Source of the DNA: Deltaproteobacteria bacterium
GTDB taxonomy: Bacteria > Myxococcota_A > UBA9042 > DTJE01
Assembly: GCA_016784945.1 (NCBI GenBank)
Contig: JADHTP010000138.1
Coordinates: 1-8,034 of the forward strand
Direction: 5' to 3'
DNA length: 8,034 bases
Shown here: piece after piece, positions 1-6,604 of the stretch
Layout of the letters: every line of letters starts with the position of its first letter
How positions within the stretch are numbered: position 1 is the stretch's first letter
The notes under the pieces: generated by a model
The model's input: only the letters and a program-made list of their open reading frames with translations
Databases searched by the model: none
What the model was told of the DNA's origin: nothing
Translations under genes and position numbers: made by a program

Positions 1-924
1 CACGTCGGTGTTTCGCACGTTGTGTATCCAGGGCACGTGCTTGTCACCGATGCCCTCGATCCGATGCCCCCCGAAACCGTTGTTCAGCAGCGTGGGACAC
101 TGCAGCGCCTCGGCCGCCACGATCCGGCAGGCCGGGTGCTCTTCCTTCAACCTGTCGCCCGCCGCAATGGTCCCCGCGGATCCCGTTGACGACACGAACC
201 CGGCCAGCCGTCCCGACGAGCCCACCGCGTCCGCGAACACCTCCAGCAGGGCCGATCCCGTGACCTCGTAGTGCCACATCCCGTTTCCGAACTCGTCGAA
301 CTGGTTCAGGATCACAACGTCGTCCCGGGTGTCCTCGAGTTCGTGGCACTTGTCATAGATCTCCTTGACGTTGGACTCACAACCCGGTGTGGCAATGACC
401 TCCGATCCGATGTCCCGCAGCCAGTCGAACCGTTCGCGGCTCATCTCCTCGGGCAGGATGGCCACGGAGTCACACCCCAGCAAGGCCGCGTCGAAGGCGC
501 CTCCCCGACAGTAGTTCCCCGTGGACGGCCAAACCGCCTTGTGACGGGTGGGATCGAGGGCGCCCGTGACCAGGCGGGGCGCCAGGCAACCGAAGGACGC
601 GCCGACCTTGTGGGCGCCCGTGGGAAAGTACTTGCCCACCAATCCGATGATCCGGGCCTTCACCCCCGTCAGCTGCGGCGGCAGTTCCAGGCAGTTGACG
701 CCGTGGAAGCCGCCGGTCTCCGGGTCGTTCTTCCATGTGATGCGAAACAGGTTCAGGGGATGCACGTCCCACAAGCCGACGGCCTTCAGTCGCTGCACGA
801 TCCCGGGATCGATGAGAGCCGGGTCCTTTAGCTGGGCAAACGTCGGTATGACGATCCCGCGGTCACGGCAGAGCCGGGCGGTCCGCGCAGCCTGTTCCTT
901 GTCAATGGATAGGTTCATGCCCAT
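1..924 (-). CDS. PLP-dependent enzyme, fold type II (cysteine synthase/threonine dehydratase-like), C-terminus outside window
   Basis: 308 codons are visible and the frame is still open at base 1, so the C-terminus is missing. The fold-type II hallmarks are present: TGAHKVGASFG around Lys106 is the expected PLP Schiff-base lysine, STGN at about 134-137 is the substrate-carboxylate loop, and STGSAGT at about 246-252 is the phosphate-cup motif. GIGD near 291-294 is also typical of the cysteine-synthase group. The lysine lies about 60 residues later than in ordinary cysteine synthases, so there is an N-terminal extension (about residues 1-90, with a HPLNLFRITWKN segment). The exact reaction (beta-replacement, beta-elimination or deamination) cannot be read from this. 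ATG at 924 is preferred: GAGGGGGG ends 6 nt upstream. A second in-frame ATG at 918 is further away. It follows the thioesterase gene by 37 nt on the same strand and is probably co-transcribed. Family membership is confident, substrate unknown. Confidence 0.9.
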   Translation of the reverse strand, partial: MGMNLSIDKEQAARTARLCRDRGIVIPTFAQLKDPALIDPGIVQRLKAVGLWDVHPLNLFRITWKNDPETGGFHGVNCLELPPQLTGVKARIIGLVGKYFPTGAHKVGASFGCLAPRLVTGALDPTRHKAVWPSTGNYCRGGAFDAALLGCDSVAILPEEMSRERFDWLRDIGSEVIATPGCESNVKEIYDKCHELEDTRDDVVILNQFDEFGNGMWHYEVTGSALLEVFADAVGSSGRLAGFVSSTGSAGTIAAGDRLKEEHPACRIVAAEALQCPTLLNNGFGGHRIEGIGDKHVPWIHNVRNTDV

Positions 925-961
925 CGGGTGCCCCCCTCGTTCCCCCGGGTATCTTAGCAGA

Positions 962-1411
962 TCACGGGCCCTGGACGGGATGTCGGGGCGCCGATGTTTC
1001 GGTGAAGGTGCCCGATCCCGAGGCCACCAGTGTGCCCTCCGTGGTTCGGACCTCCATATTGGCCACACTGATCCTCTTGCCGGCGCGGACCAGTCGGCCC
1101 CGCGCCACGAGGTGCTTTCTTTGGACCGGTTCGTGCAGCCGCACCTGCATTTCCACCGTGGCAATCCAGTTTTCGTAGTAGGGGGCGGCGGTGAACCAGC
1201 CGGCATTGTCCAGCAGGGTGGCCATGACGCCGCCGTGGATACCGCCCATGGCGTGATCGAAATCGGGATTGTAGGGCAGGTCGAACACGGCGCAACCCTC
1301 GTCATCGTAGTACGCGGACATGCCGTAGGCCCGACCGATGGGCGCATGCTCGTTGAACAGCGAGTCCAGCTCCCGACGGTGCTTTTCCAGGGTCCCGGGA
1401 TCAACGGGCAT
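962..1411 (-). CDS. PaaI-like hotdog-fold thioesterase (downstream paralogue)
   Basis: A 149-residue single-domain hotdog protein, expected to hydrolyse an acyl-CoA or similar thioester in the cytoplasm. The diagnostic stretch is GGIHGGVMATLLDNAGW, with HGG at 59-61 and Asp68 on the central helix, as in PaaI/YigI-type enzymes. The physiological acyl-CoA is unknown. Its start lies at the end of the upstream paralogue. ATG at 1411 is chosen because GGAG sits 8 nt upstream. ATG at 1417 would give an ATGA overlap with the preceding stop but leaves almost no spacing to the same ribosome binding site. An ATG at 1459 is also in frame but deep inside the neighbour. The close join implies translational coupling. 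About 40% of roughly 100 aligned residues match the upstream gene product (my count by eye), so the pair looks like an old tandem duplication. Confidence 0.9.
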   Translation of the reverse strand: MPVDPGTLEKHRRELDSLFNEHAPIGRAYGMSAYYDDEGCAVFDLPYNPDFDHAMGGIHGGVMATLLDNAGWFTAAPYYENWIATVEMQVRLHEPVQRKHLVARGRLVRAGKRISVANMEVRTTEGTLVASGSGTFTETSAPRHPVQGP

Positions 1412-1413
1412 GT

Positions 1414-1884
1414 TCATCCCTCCCCTGCCGTTCCGGACGGTCCCGGCGCCGGGGGCCATCCATCGTAGGCCCGGGAGGTGACCACGCAGGTCGTGGAGCC
1501 CACGGCAACCTTCCTCCCGTTGCTCATGGTCACGTCCACCTCGGTGGACGCCAGCCGTTTTCCGTGACGAACAACCCGGGCCACGGCGGTCAGATCACTC
1601 CCTGTGACCCCTTCCAGCAGGTGAACCTTGTACTCCACCGTGCCGACCCAGGTGTCGAAGTGCTGGGCCGCCGCGTACCAGCCAGCCGCGTCGATCAGGG
1701 CGCCGATGATGCCCCCATGCACGGCGTCCACGCCATTGGTGATCACCGGGTCGTAGGGGAGGTCCATAACCGCCCTGCCCTGCTCGTCGTAGTGCAGCCT
1801 GAACCCCAGCACGCCGCTGATCCGGCTCCGGCCCTGGCGCTCCTGGAGGTAGGCCCTTCGTTGCCCTGTTCGATGGTCCGACAT
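1414..1884 (-). CDS. PaaI-like hotdog-fold thioesterase (upstream paralogue)
   Basis: 156 residues, one hotdog domain from about 23 to 135, probably an acyl-CoA thioesterase. The core reads DAVHGGIIGALIDAAGW, with HGG at 56-58 and Asp65 on the helix. A conserved DLPY segment (41-44) and TVEYKVHLL (82-90) match the downstream paralogue. The last 20 residues are Pro/Gly-rich and lie beyond the domain. It is the first gene of the minus-strand operon that continues into a second thioesterase and a PLP enzyme. No Shine-Dalgarno sequence is evident before the ATG. Instead a promoter-like TTGACC-N17-TACCTT ends 9 nt upstream, which would give a leaderless or nearly leaderless mRNA. Two adjacent hotdog paralogues might form a heteromer or act on different acyl chains; that is inference. 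Confidence 0.9.
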   Translation of the reverse strand: MSDHRTGQRRAYLQERQGRSRISGVLGFRLHYDEQGRAVMDLPYDPVITNGVDAVHGGIIGALIDAAGWYAAAQHFDTWVGTVEYKVHLLEGVTGSDLTAVARVVRHGKRLASTEVDVTMSNGRKVAVGSTTCVVTSRAYDGWPPAPGPSGTAGEG

Positions 1885-1893
1885 GGTCCAAAG

Positions 1894-1922
1894 AAGGTAT
1901 CCCGTGCCCCCGGTTCGGTCAA
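1894..1922 (-). promoter_or_regulatory. Putative sigma70-type promoter of the thioesterase operon
   Basis: Read on the minus strand, TTGACC (1922-1917, 5 of 6 matches to the -35 consensus) is followed after exactly 17 nt by TACCTT (1899-1894), which keeps the three most conserved -10 positions (T1, A2, T6). Only 9 nt separate the hexamer from the ATG at 1884, so transcription would begin about 0-3 nt before the start codon. Hexamers and spacing are seen; activity is inferred. Confidence 0.5.
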
Positions 1923-1938
1923 TGCTTTCTCTTGGGCG

Positions 1939-1955
1939 GATGTTGCGCTAACATC
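1939..1955. promoter_or_regulatory. 17-bp dyad (GATGTT-N5-AACATC), possible operator upstream of purC
   Basis: Perfect 6-bp inverted arms with a 5-nt centre in the 97-bp divergent region between the thioesterase operon and purC. The right arm overlaps TAACAT (1949-1954), the best but weak -10-like hexamer for purC. No good -35 stands 16-18 nt upstream of it. Dimeric repressor sites often look like this. It does not match the Escherichia coli PurR box, and the binding protein is unknown. Confidence 0.35.
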
Positions 1956-1969
1956 GGCCCACCCTGAAC

Positions 1970-1973
1970 GGAG
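1970..1973 (+). promoter_or_regulatory. Ribosome binding site of purC
   Basis: GGAG, 8 nt before the ATG at 1982. This supports that start, which also gives the expected N-terminus of the SAICAR synthetase family. Confidence 0.7.
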
Positions 1974-1981
1974 CGGCAGGA

Positions 1982-2872
1982 ATGCGACCGGTGGTCAAGG
2001 AAACGGAATTCAGTGAACTGCCCCTGATTTCGCGGGGCAAGGTCAGGGACATGTACGACCTGGGAAAAGACGTGCTGATAGTGGTGACCGACCGCCTGTC
2101 GGCCTTCGATCACGTGCTTACCAACGGCATTCCCGACAAGGGACGGGTGCTCAACCTGATTTCGGCGTTCTGGTTCGACAAGACTTCCCACATCGTGGGC
2201 AATCACCTGAAGAGCATCGACATCACCGACCTGCCCGATTCCGTACGGGACCAGTCCAACATCCTCGCCGGCCGGTTCACCATTGCCAGGAAAGCCGACA
2301 TGCTCCCCGTGGAATGCATCGTGAGGGGCTACCTGTCCGGCTCGGGATGGAAGGACTACCAGAAGACGGGCGCCGTCTGCGGCATCCAGCTCCCCACGGG
2401 GCTGGTGAACAGCGACCGGCTGCCCGAACCCATCTTCACGCCATCCACCAAGGCCGACGAGGGCCACGACGAGAACATTTCCTTCGACCAGACGGCCGAA
2501 CTGGTGGGGCAGCCCATGGCTGAAAAGCTCCGGGACGCCTCCCTGTTCCTTTACAAGTTTGCCGCCGAGTACGCCCTGGAGCGGGGCATCATCATCGCGG
2601 ACACCAAGTTCGAATTCGGTGTCCTGGGTGACGATCTGATCCTGTGCGACGAGGCGCTCACCCCCGATTCCAGCCGGTTCTGGCCAGCCAGCCTGTACGA
2701 ACCGGGCAAGAACCAGCCTTCCTTCGACAAGCAATACGTGAGGGACTACCTGCTGTCCATCGCCTGGGACAAGGAACCGCCCATCCCGAACCTCCCGGAC
2801 GAGGTGGTGAAGAACACGTCCAACAAGTATCGCGAGGCCTACGAAAAGCTCACCGGTCAGCCGCTTCCCTGA
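1982..2872 (+). CDS. purC: Phosphoribosylaminoimidazole-succinocarboxamide synthase (SAICAR synthetase)
   Basis: Catalyses the ATP-dependent joining of aspartate to CAIR to give SAICAR in cytoplasmic de novo purine synthesis. The 296-residue product is full length for the longer form of this family. Seen motifs: SRGKVRDMYD at 17-26 (glycine-rich nucleotide-binding strand), TDRLSAFDH at 36-44, the first family signature LPVECIVRGYLSGSGW at 108-123, the second signature region IIADTKFEFG at 204-213, and LCDEALTPDSSRFW at 221-234. It stands alone on the plus strand, not beside other pur genes. A GGAG ribosome binding site and a 17-bp dyad lie upstream. Its last 23 bp are shared with the 3' end of the convergent peptidase gene, with no intervening terminator. 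Identification is secure. Confidence 0.98.
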   Translation: MRPVVKETEFSELPLISRGKVRDMYDLGKDVLIVVTDRLSAFDHVLTNGIPDKGRVLNLISAFWFDKTSHIVGNHLKSIDITDLPDSVRDQSNILAGRFTIARKADMLPVECIVRGYLSGSGWKDYQKTGAVCGIQLPTGLVNSDRLPEPIFTPSTKADEGHDENISFDQTAELVGQPMAEKLRDASLFLYKFAAEYALERGIIIADTKFEFGVLGDDLILCDEALTPDSSRFWPASLYEPGKNQPSFDKQYVRDYLLSIAWDKEPPIPNLPDEVVKNTSNKYREAYEKLTGQPLP

Positions 2873-4916
2873 TGAACCCCACAGCGCCGCGCGCCGCATC
2901 GAGCAGGGGTTTCGCTGACAGAGAAGCCCCCACGGCGCCCTTCATCCACTGGTCCGGGGTCATCCGGCCCTGAACACACATACGTTCCATTTCCTTCGCG
3001 AGGTTCCTGTCCTGGAGGAATTCCTCGATCTGGAACTGGATCAGGTGGCCCATGGGGTAGTCGGGCAGGTACAGGGCATAGGCGATCATGTGGCTGTACA
3101 CCGCCAGCAGGGGCGAGTCCTTTACACCGAAGTGGGGCGCATAGTAGCGGTTCCACAGGTCCCTGGCGATGGACACCACGGCCTGACGCAGTTGGGCCGC
3201 CGTGGCCTCCGGATGGTCGTACAACCACTGCCAGACCGCCATGTCCACCAGCGCGACGCCCGCGATTTCCCGCGTGGACCAGTAGATGTCCAGCTTCCAC
3301 AGGGCGCGGGCCGTCTCGTCGTCATCCGCCAGACCCAGCACATCCAGGTCGCGCCGCTGGAACAGGAAGGCCATGGCCTCGGTGAAGGCCGTGTTGGGGA
3401 CACCCTCCATGAGCACACGGTCCACCTTGTACAGCGAGAAGGTCTGCTCCACCGTGTGTCCCAGTTCGTGCAGCGCGATGTTGTAGCCCTTGTAATCCAT
3501 GCCGCCCCGGGGGACCCGGGTCCTCAGGTGTGCCTTGTCCGTGCGCATGCCGGCGCCCATGGCATGCCCCGCCCCCCTGGCCGGGTCCACCACGATCCGG
3601 TCCGCGAGCCAGGCGGCCGTGTCCTTGTCGAAGCCCAGCCGTCCCAGGACACCGGGAAGATCGGCCTGGAAATCAGCCAGTGTGGCGTACCTGTCGCGCA
3701 CCTTGCCGTTCAGCTCTTTTTCGGAGTACTTACCACGCGCCTTGAACCCGTCGTACCAGATGTCGAAAGGCTGCAGGTCGCGCCCCAGACGTTTTGCGAT
3801 GAGGGCGGCCACGTCCCCGGCAACGGGATCTTCCACCACCGCCGTCAGCAGATCCTCCACGGTCTGGCGGGACATTTCCCTTGACCGGTCGAACCGGCGA
3901 TCGATGTAGGTCGGATAGGCAGGCGAATGGGCGTCCTCCTTCTGCTCCACGTGGAAGATGTCCAGGATCTGCGCGTAGCGACGGTCGGGCTCGCGGGCCT
4001 GGAGTTCGGTCGGTGCCGTTCCTTCCTTTGTGAAGGCCTTGTTCGTGACCGGGTCCCAGTCCAGGTCCGGGCTGTCGATGACCGCGGCGGGGATCTCCTG
4101 CCGGATGATGCGCTCCATGACCTGTTCGATGAGCCGCTGGTGTTCCAGGTTGGCCACGGGATCGGCGTAGAGGGCCTTCAGATGGTCGCGCAGCCCCCAG
4201 TGGCTGATGAGCTTGGGTCCCCCGGGAAAGGGGCGCTCCCCCGTGGGCGTGATCAGTCGATCCGTGTGGATGTTGTAGCCGTCGATGTAGTGGTTGGCCT
4301 CGGTGTAGACCCGGGTCCTCTCCTGGGCCACCTCGCCGGGCACCCGGGAGGAAAAGGCTTGGGCCAGTCGCATCCGCGCCCACTGAGTGCGGGTTGGCGG
4401 CGTGGGCAGGCCATCGATCTCGCGGGCCGTCAGAAGAGGGAAGTTGAGCAGACCGGCAAAGGCCACCTTGGTGGCGAACACGTCGTCAGAGTAGTGGTCG
4501 AAGGGGTTCAGCGAGGCCAGCAGCAGGTCCACGGGCAGGTTGTCGCCCCAATCAAGGTCGATGGGTTCCCGCAGGGTCCGTGTCATGGCCACCTCGTGGC
4601 CGACAATGGCCTCCATGGCCCGATCAAAACGATCAAGGGTCTCCTTCCTCTTGCCGTCGTCGGCAACGTAGTGCGCCAGACAGAAGCCATCGAAGTCCTC
4701 TGCCGTGCCGTCCTCGGCCCGCCAGAACATGGCTGCCTGTTGCACACCCCGGCGAATGGACTCTTCGGATGTCCCCCCATGCTTCTTCACCAGCGTCGCC
4801 ACCACGCCGTCGACGGTCCCCTGGTCCAGTTCCATCCTTCTTTCCTCCGATCGGGCCGATGACACCATGGTCACCATCAGGATCCCCAGTAACATGCAGT
4901 CGTATCGCAACCCCAT
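2850..4916 (-). CDS. Exported zinc metallopeptidase, gluzincin type (M2/M3-like)
   Basis: 688 residues. Residues 1 to about 24 look like a signal peptide (LRY basic start, hydrophobic MLLGILMVTMVSS, then SARSEE), so it is probably periplasmic or secreted; no lipobox is evident. The zinc site is HELGH at 483-487 (zinc ligands His483 and His487, catalytic Glu484), with Glu513 in EGVPNTAFTEAMAF as the likely third ligand 26 residues on, as in clan MA(E) families M3 and M2. A C-terminal block at about 589-640 (HFGVKDSPLLAVYSH, YLPDYPMGH) is probably part of the substrate cleft. The substrate is likely oligopeptides, but this is inference. ATG at 4916 is chosen over an ATG at 4934 because AAGGAG sits 7 nt upstream and the preceding gene stops 4 nt away. 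It is last in the glycosyltransferase-phosphatase operon, and its 3' end overlaps purC by 23 bp. Confidence 0.88.
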   Translation of the reverse strand: MGLRYDCMLLGILMVTMVSSARSEERRMELDQGTVDGVVATLVKKHGGTSEESIRRGVQQAAMFWRAEDGTAEDFDGFCLAHYVADDGKRKETLDRFDRAMEAIVGHEVAMTRTLREPIDLDWGDNLPVDLLLASLNPFDHYSDDVFATKVAFAGLLNFPLLTAREIDGLPTPPTRTQWARMRLAQAFSSRVPGEVAQERTRVYTEANHYIDGYNIHTDRLITPTGERPFPGGPKLISHWGLRDHLKALYADPVANLEHQRLIEQVMERIIRQEIPAAVIDSPDLDWDPVTNKAFTKEGTAPTELQAREPDRRYAQILDIFHVEQKEDAHSPAYPTYIDRRFDRSREMSRQTVEDLLTAVVEDPVAGDVAALIAKRLGRDLQPFDIWYDGFKARGKYSEKELNGKVRDRYATLADFQADLPGVLGRLGFDKDTAAWLADRIVVDPARGAGHAMGAGMRTDKAHLRTRVPRGGMDYKGYNIALHELGHTVEQTFSLYKVDRVLMEGVPNTAFTEAMAFLFQRRDLDVLGLADDDETARALWKLDIYWSTREIAGVALVDMAVWQWLYDHPEATAAQLRQAVVSIARDLWNRYYAPHFGVKDSPLLAVYSHMIAYALYLPDYPMGHLIQFQIEEFLQDRNLAKEMERMCVQGRMTPDQWMKGAVGASLSAKPLLDAARGAVGFIREAADR

Positions 4917-4920
4917 TTCC

Positions 4921-5547
4921 TTACTCCTTCTCACCGTCGTCCAGGTGTTCCGTGTCGTTCAGCCCGCCGATCACGAAATGGTCGCCGTGGACCTCCAGTC
5001 GGCTGATGGAACAGTTGTCCAGCCGGATCCTTCGATAAATGGACAGGTCGGAACCCAGGGCGCGAGTGATGAAGGCCCGGATGGATCCACCGTGGCCCAC
5101 TATCACCACCTTTCCACCATCGTGCCTGGCCAGGATGTCCTTCAGGGCCTCCATGGCGCGGTTTTCCAGCTCGCGCAGCGTTTCGGCGCCCTCGCCGGGA
5201 GGCCGCGTGTCCAGGGGGTCCCCCACCCACTGACGCACCCGGTCGGGCCAGGCCTTGGCAAACTCCTGGAAAGTCATGCCCTCCCAGTCACCGAAGTGCG
5301 CTTCCCGCAGGCGGGGATCGGGTTGGGGGGTACAACCGCACTGGCTCGCGATGGCCGCCGCGGTCTCCATGGCTCGCTTCAGGGGGCTGGTGTAGACGGC
5401 TTCTATAGCGGTCCGGGCCAGCCGCCTGGCCACATGTGCCGCCTGGGTTTGCCCGAGATCGGACAGTTCGATGTCCGAATGTCCCTGGAAACGCCCGGTT
5501 TCGTTCCAGGGGGTGGCGCCGTGTCTGACGAGGTAGACCCGTTCCAT
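4921..5547 (-). CDS. Histidine phosphatase superfamily protein (phosphoglycerate mutase/CobC-like)
   Basis: 208 residues, typical length for branch-1 histidine phosphatases. LVRHGATPWN carries the phospho-accepting His9 with Arg8; Arg58 (SPLKRA), Glu82 (REAHFGDWEG) and His152 (VIVGHGG) complete the catalytic set. The family includes cofactor-dependent phosphoglycerate mutases, GpmB-like phosphatases and alpha-ribazole phosphatase (CobC). The REAHFGDWEG segment is common in the CobC/GpmB group, but no cobalamin gene lies nearby, so no symbol is given. It starts 18 nt after the glycosyltransferase stop and ends 4 nt before the peptidase start. No Shine-Dalgarno is visible; a perfect TATAAT stands 7 nt upstream of the ATG, raising the chance of an internal promoter making a leaderless message. 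Fold and active site are confident, substrate is not. Confidence 0.93.
   Translation of the reverse strand: MERVYLVRHGATPWNETGRFQGHSDIELSDLGQTQAAHVARRLARTAIEAVYTSPLKRAMETAAAIASQCGCTPQPDPRLREAHFGDWEGMTFQEFAKAWPDRVRQWVGDPLDTRPPGEGAETLRELENRAMEALKDILARHDGGKVVIVGHGGSIRAFITRALGSDLSIYRRIRLDNCSISRLEVHGDHFVIGGLNDTEHLDDGEKE
4924..4929 (-). promoter_or_regulatory. Ribosome binding site that fixes the peptidase start
   Basis: AAGGAG read on the minus strand, 7 nt before ATG 4916. It overlaps the last codons of the histidine phosphatase gene, which fits translational coupling, and argues against the ATG at 4934. Confidence 0.75.
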
Positions 5548-5554
5548 GGTGGGG

Positions 5555-5560
5555 ATTATA
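5555..5560 (-). promoter_or_regulatory. Candidate -10 hexamer directly upstream of the histidine phosphatase gene
   Basis: Perfect TATAAT on the minus strand in the 18-nt gap after the glycosyltransferase gene, 7 nt before ATG 5547. No good -35 lies at 16-18 nt (best is TTACCT at 18 nt, 3 of 6 matches). It could be an internal operon promoter giving a leaderless transcript, or chance. Confidence 0.35.
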
Positions 5561-5565
5561 GGACG

Positions 5566-6585
5566 TCAGGAAACAAACAGGTAATCATCGCCTTCGGCAA
5601 AGTCCATCGTGTCCAGGGACTGGCGGATCTCGGCCCGGGCACCCCAGACGGCCACGGCGCACAAGAGGGGCAGGCCTCGGTGGTCCGGCAGTTCACGCCA
5701 GTGCAGCACCGAGGCGCCGCCACCCAGGACCCGCCCGACCTTTTTCGGATCGATGTCGAAGAACCGGACCACGCGGACGCCTTCGTTGGCCAGCGCCGCC
5801 CGCCAGAGCCGCCCCTCCCGGCCCGCGCCCCAGACCTGTACCTCGCCCCCACCGGCGAAGGATGTGGCCACGTGATGGGCCTTCAAACGCCGGAATGCGT
5901 TTCGGGAATACCGGGAATCGTTCCGCGTAAGACGTTTTTCCGAGTCCCTCCAGCGAAGCAGTACCTCGGGCACCTTTCCCAGCACGTGTCCCTCCCGGTG
6001 CATCCGAAGCAAGAGGTCGTAGTCCTCCGGGAACGGACCGTCGCGATATCCCCCCAGGTCCAGGAAGGCCTCCCGTCGGAAAAGGATGCCGGGATTGGGC
6101 AAGGGGGACTCCACGTACATTTCCAGGCCGATGTCCACGGGCTCCACCAGCCCGTTCAGCCAGGCTTCGTACTTCCTCATGCCGTCGGTCATGGCTTTTC
6201 GGGGAAAACATTCCACCTGGCAGCCGACCACGGACCAGTCCGGGTGGGACCGTGCCCACTGGACCTGGGTTTCCAGGCGACCGGGAAGCGAGACGTCATC
6301 GCAGTCCATTCGGGCGACCAGCGGGGCCCTGGCCTCCCGGAAACCCTCGTTGGACGCCGCCGCCACACCCCTGGGTGGTCGGTGAAGCACCCGGATGCGG
6401 GGGTCGTCGGCCGCGGCGCAATCCAGGATCGTTGGACTGCCGTCCGTGGAACCGTCGTCCACCACCACCAGTTCCCAGTTGGTCAGAGTCTGGCCGCGAA
6501 CGCTGTCCAGCGATTCACCGAGGAAAGGCTCGCCGTCCCTCACGGGCAGAACCACGGTGACGTCGGGCTGTTTCATGTCTTGCAT
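5566..6585 (-). CDS. Family 2 glycosyltransferase with C-terminal Rossmann-like domain
   Basis: 339 residues, two parts. Residues 8 to about 215 form a GT-A glycosyltransferase: VTVVLPVRDGEPFL start, VVDDGSTDGS (41-50) for nucleotide-sugar binding, the DXD-type metal site DCDD (94-97), NPGILFRREAF (164-174) and catalytic-type ED (187-188) in FPEDYDLLLRM. After a basic linker, residues 248-339 look like a Rossmann-type domain: VQVWGAGREG (249-258), a strand ending FFDIDPKKVG (275-284), then AVAVWGARAEI (310-320). It probably transfers a sugar to a polysaccharide or other envelope acceptor at the inner membrane face. The role of the second domain is unknown; sugar-nucleotide or cofactor binding is a guess. 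ATG 6585 is used; ATG 6576 is an alternative, and neither has a clear ribosome binding site. It is first gene of the minus-strand operon with the phosphatase and peptidase. Confidence 0.92.
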   Translation of the reverse strand: MQDMKQPDVTVVLPVRDGEPFLGESLDSVRGQTLTNWELVVVDDGSTDGSPTILDCAAADDPRIRVLHRPPRGVAAASNEGFREARAPLVARMDCDDVSLPGRLETQVQWARSHPDWSVVGCQVECFPRKAMTDGMRKYEAWLNGLVEPVDIGLEMYVESPLPNPGILFRREAFLDLGGYRDGPFPEDYDLLLRMHREGHVLGKVPEVLLRWRDSEKRLTRNDSRYSRNAFRRLKAHHVATSFAGGGEVQVWGAGREGRLWRAALANEGVRVVRFFDIDPKKVGRVLGGGASVLHWRELPDHRGLPLLCAVAVWGARAEIRQSLDTMDFAEGDDYLFVS

Positions 6586-6598
6586 CCCGTCATTACGT

Positions 6599-6604
6599 TA
6601 CAAT
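6599..6604 (+). promoter_or_regulatory. Candidate -10 hexamer for the gene remnant at 6633
   Basis: TACAAT (5 of 6 matches to consensus), 28 nt before ATG 6633. A start near 6611 would leave a leader of about 22 nt holding the strong ribosome binding site. No convincing -35 is seen. Confidence 0.4.

Noticed and set aside
271..1468. Long plus-strand frames (271-831 and 548-1468) over the PLP enzyme and thioesterase
   Set aside because: They oppose genes with intact catalytic motifs and show no ribosome binding site or domain of their own.
1919..2899. A 326-codon minus-strand frame opposite purC
   Set aside because: It is the complement of a secure purC; the translation is featureless.
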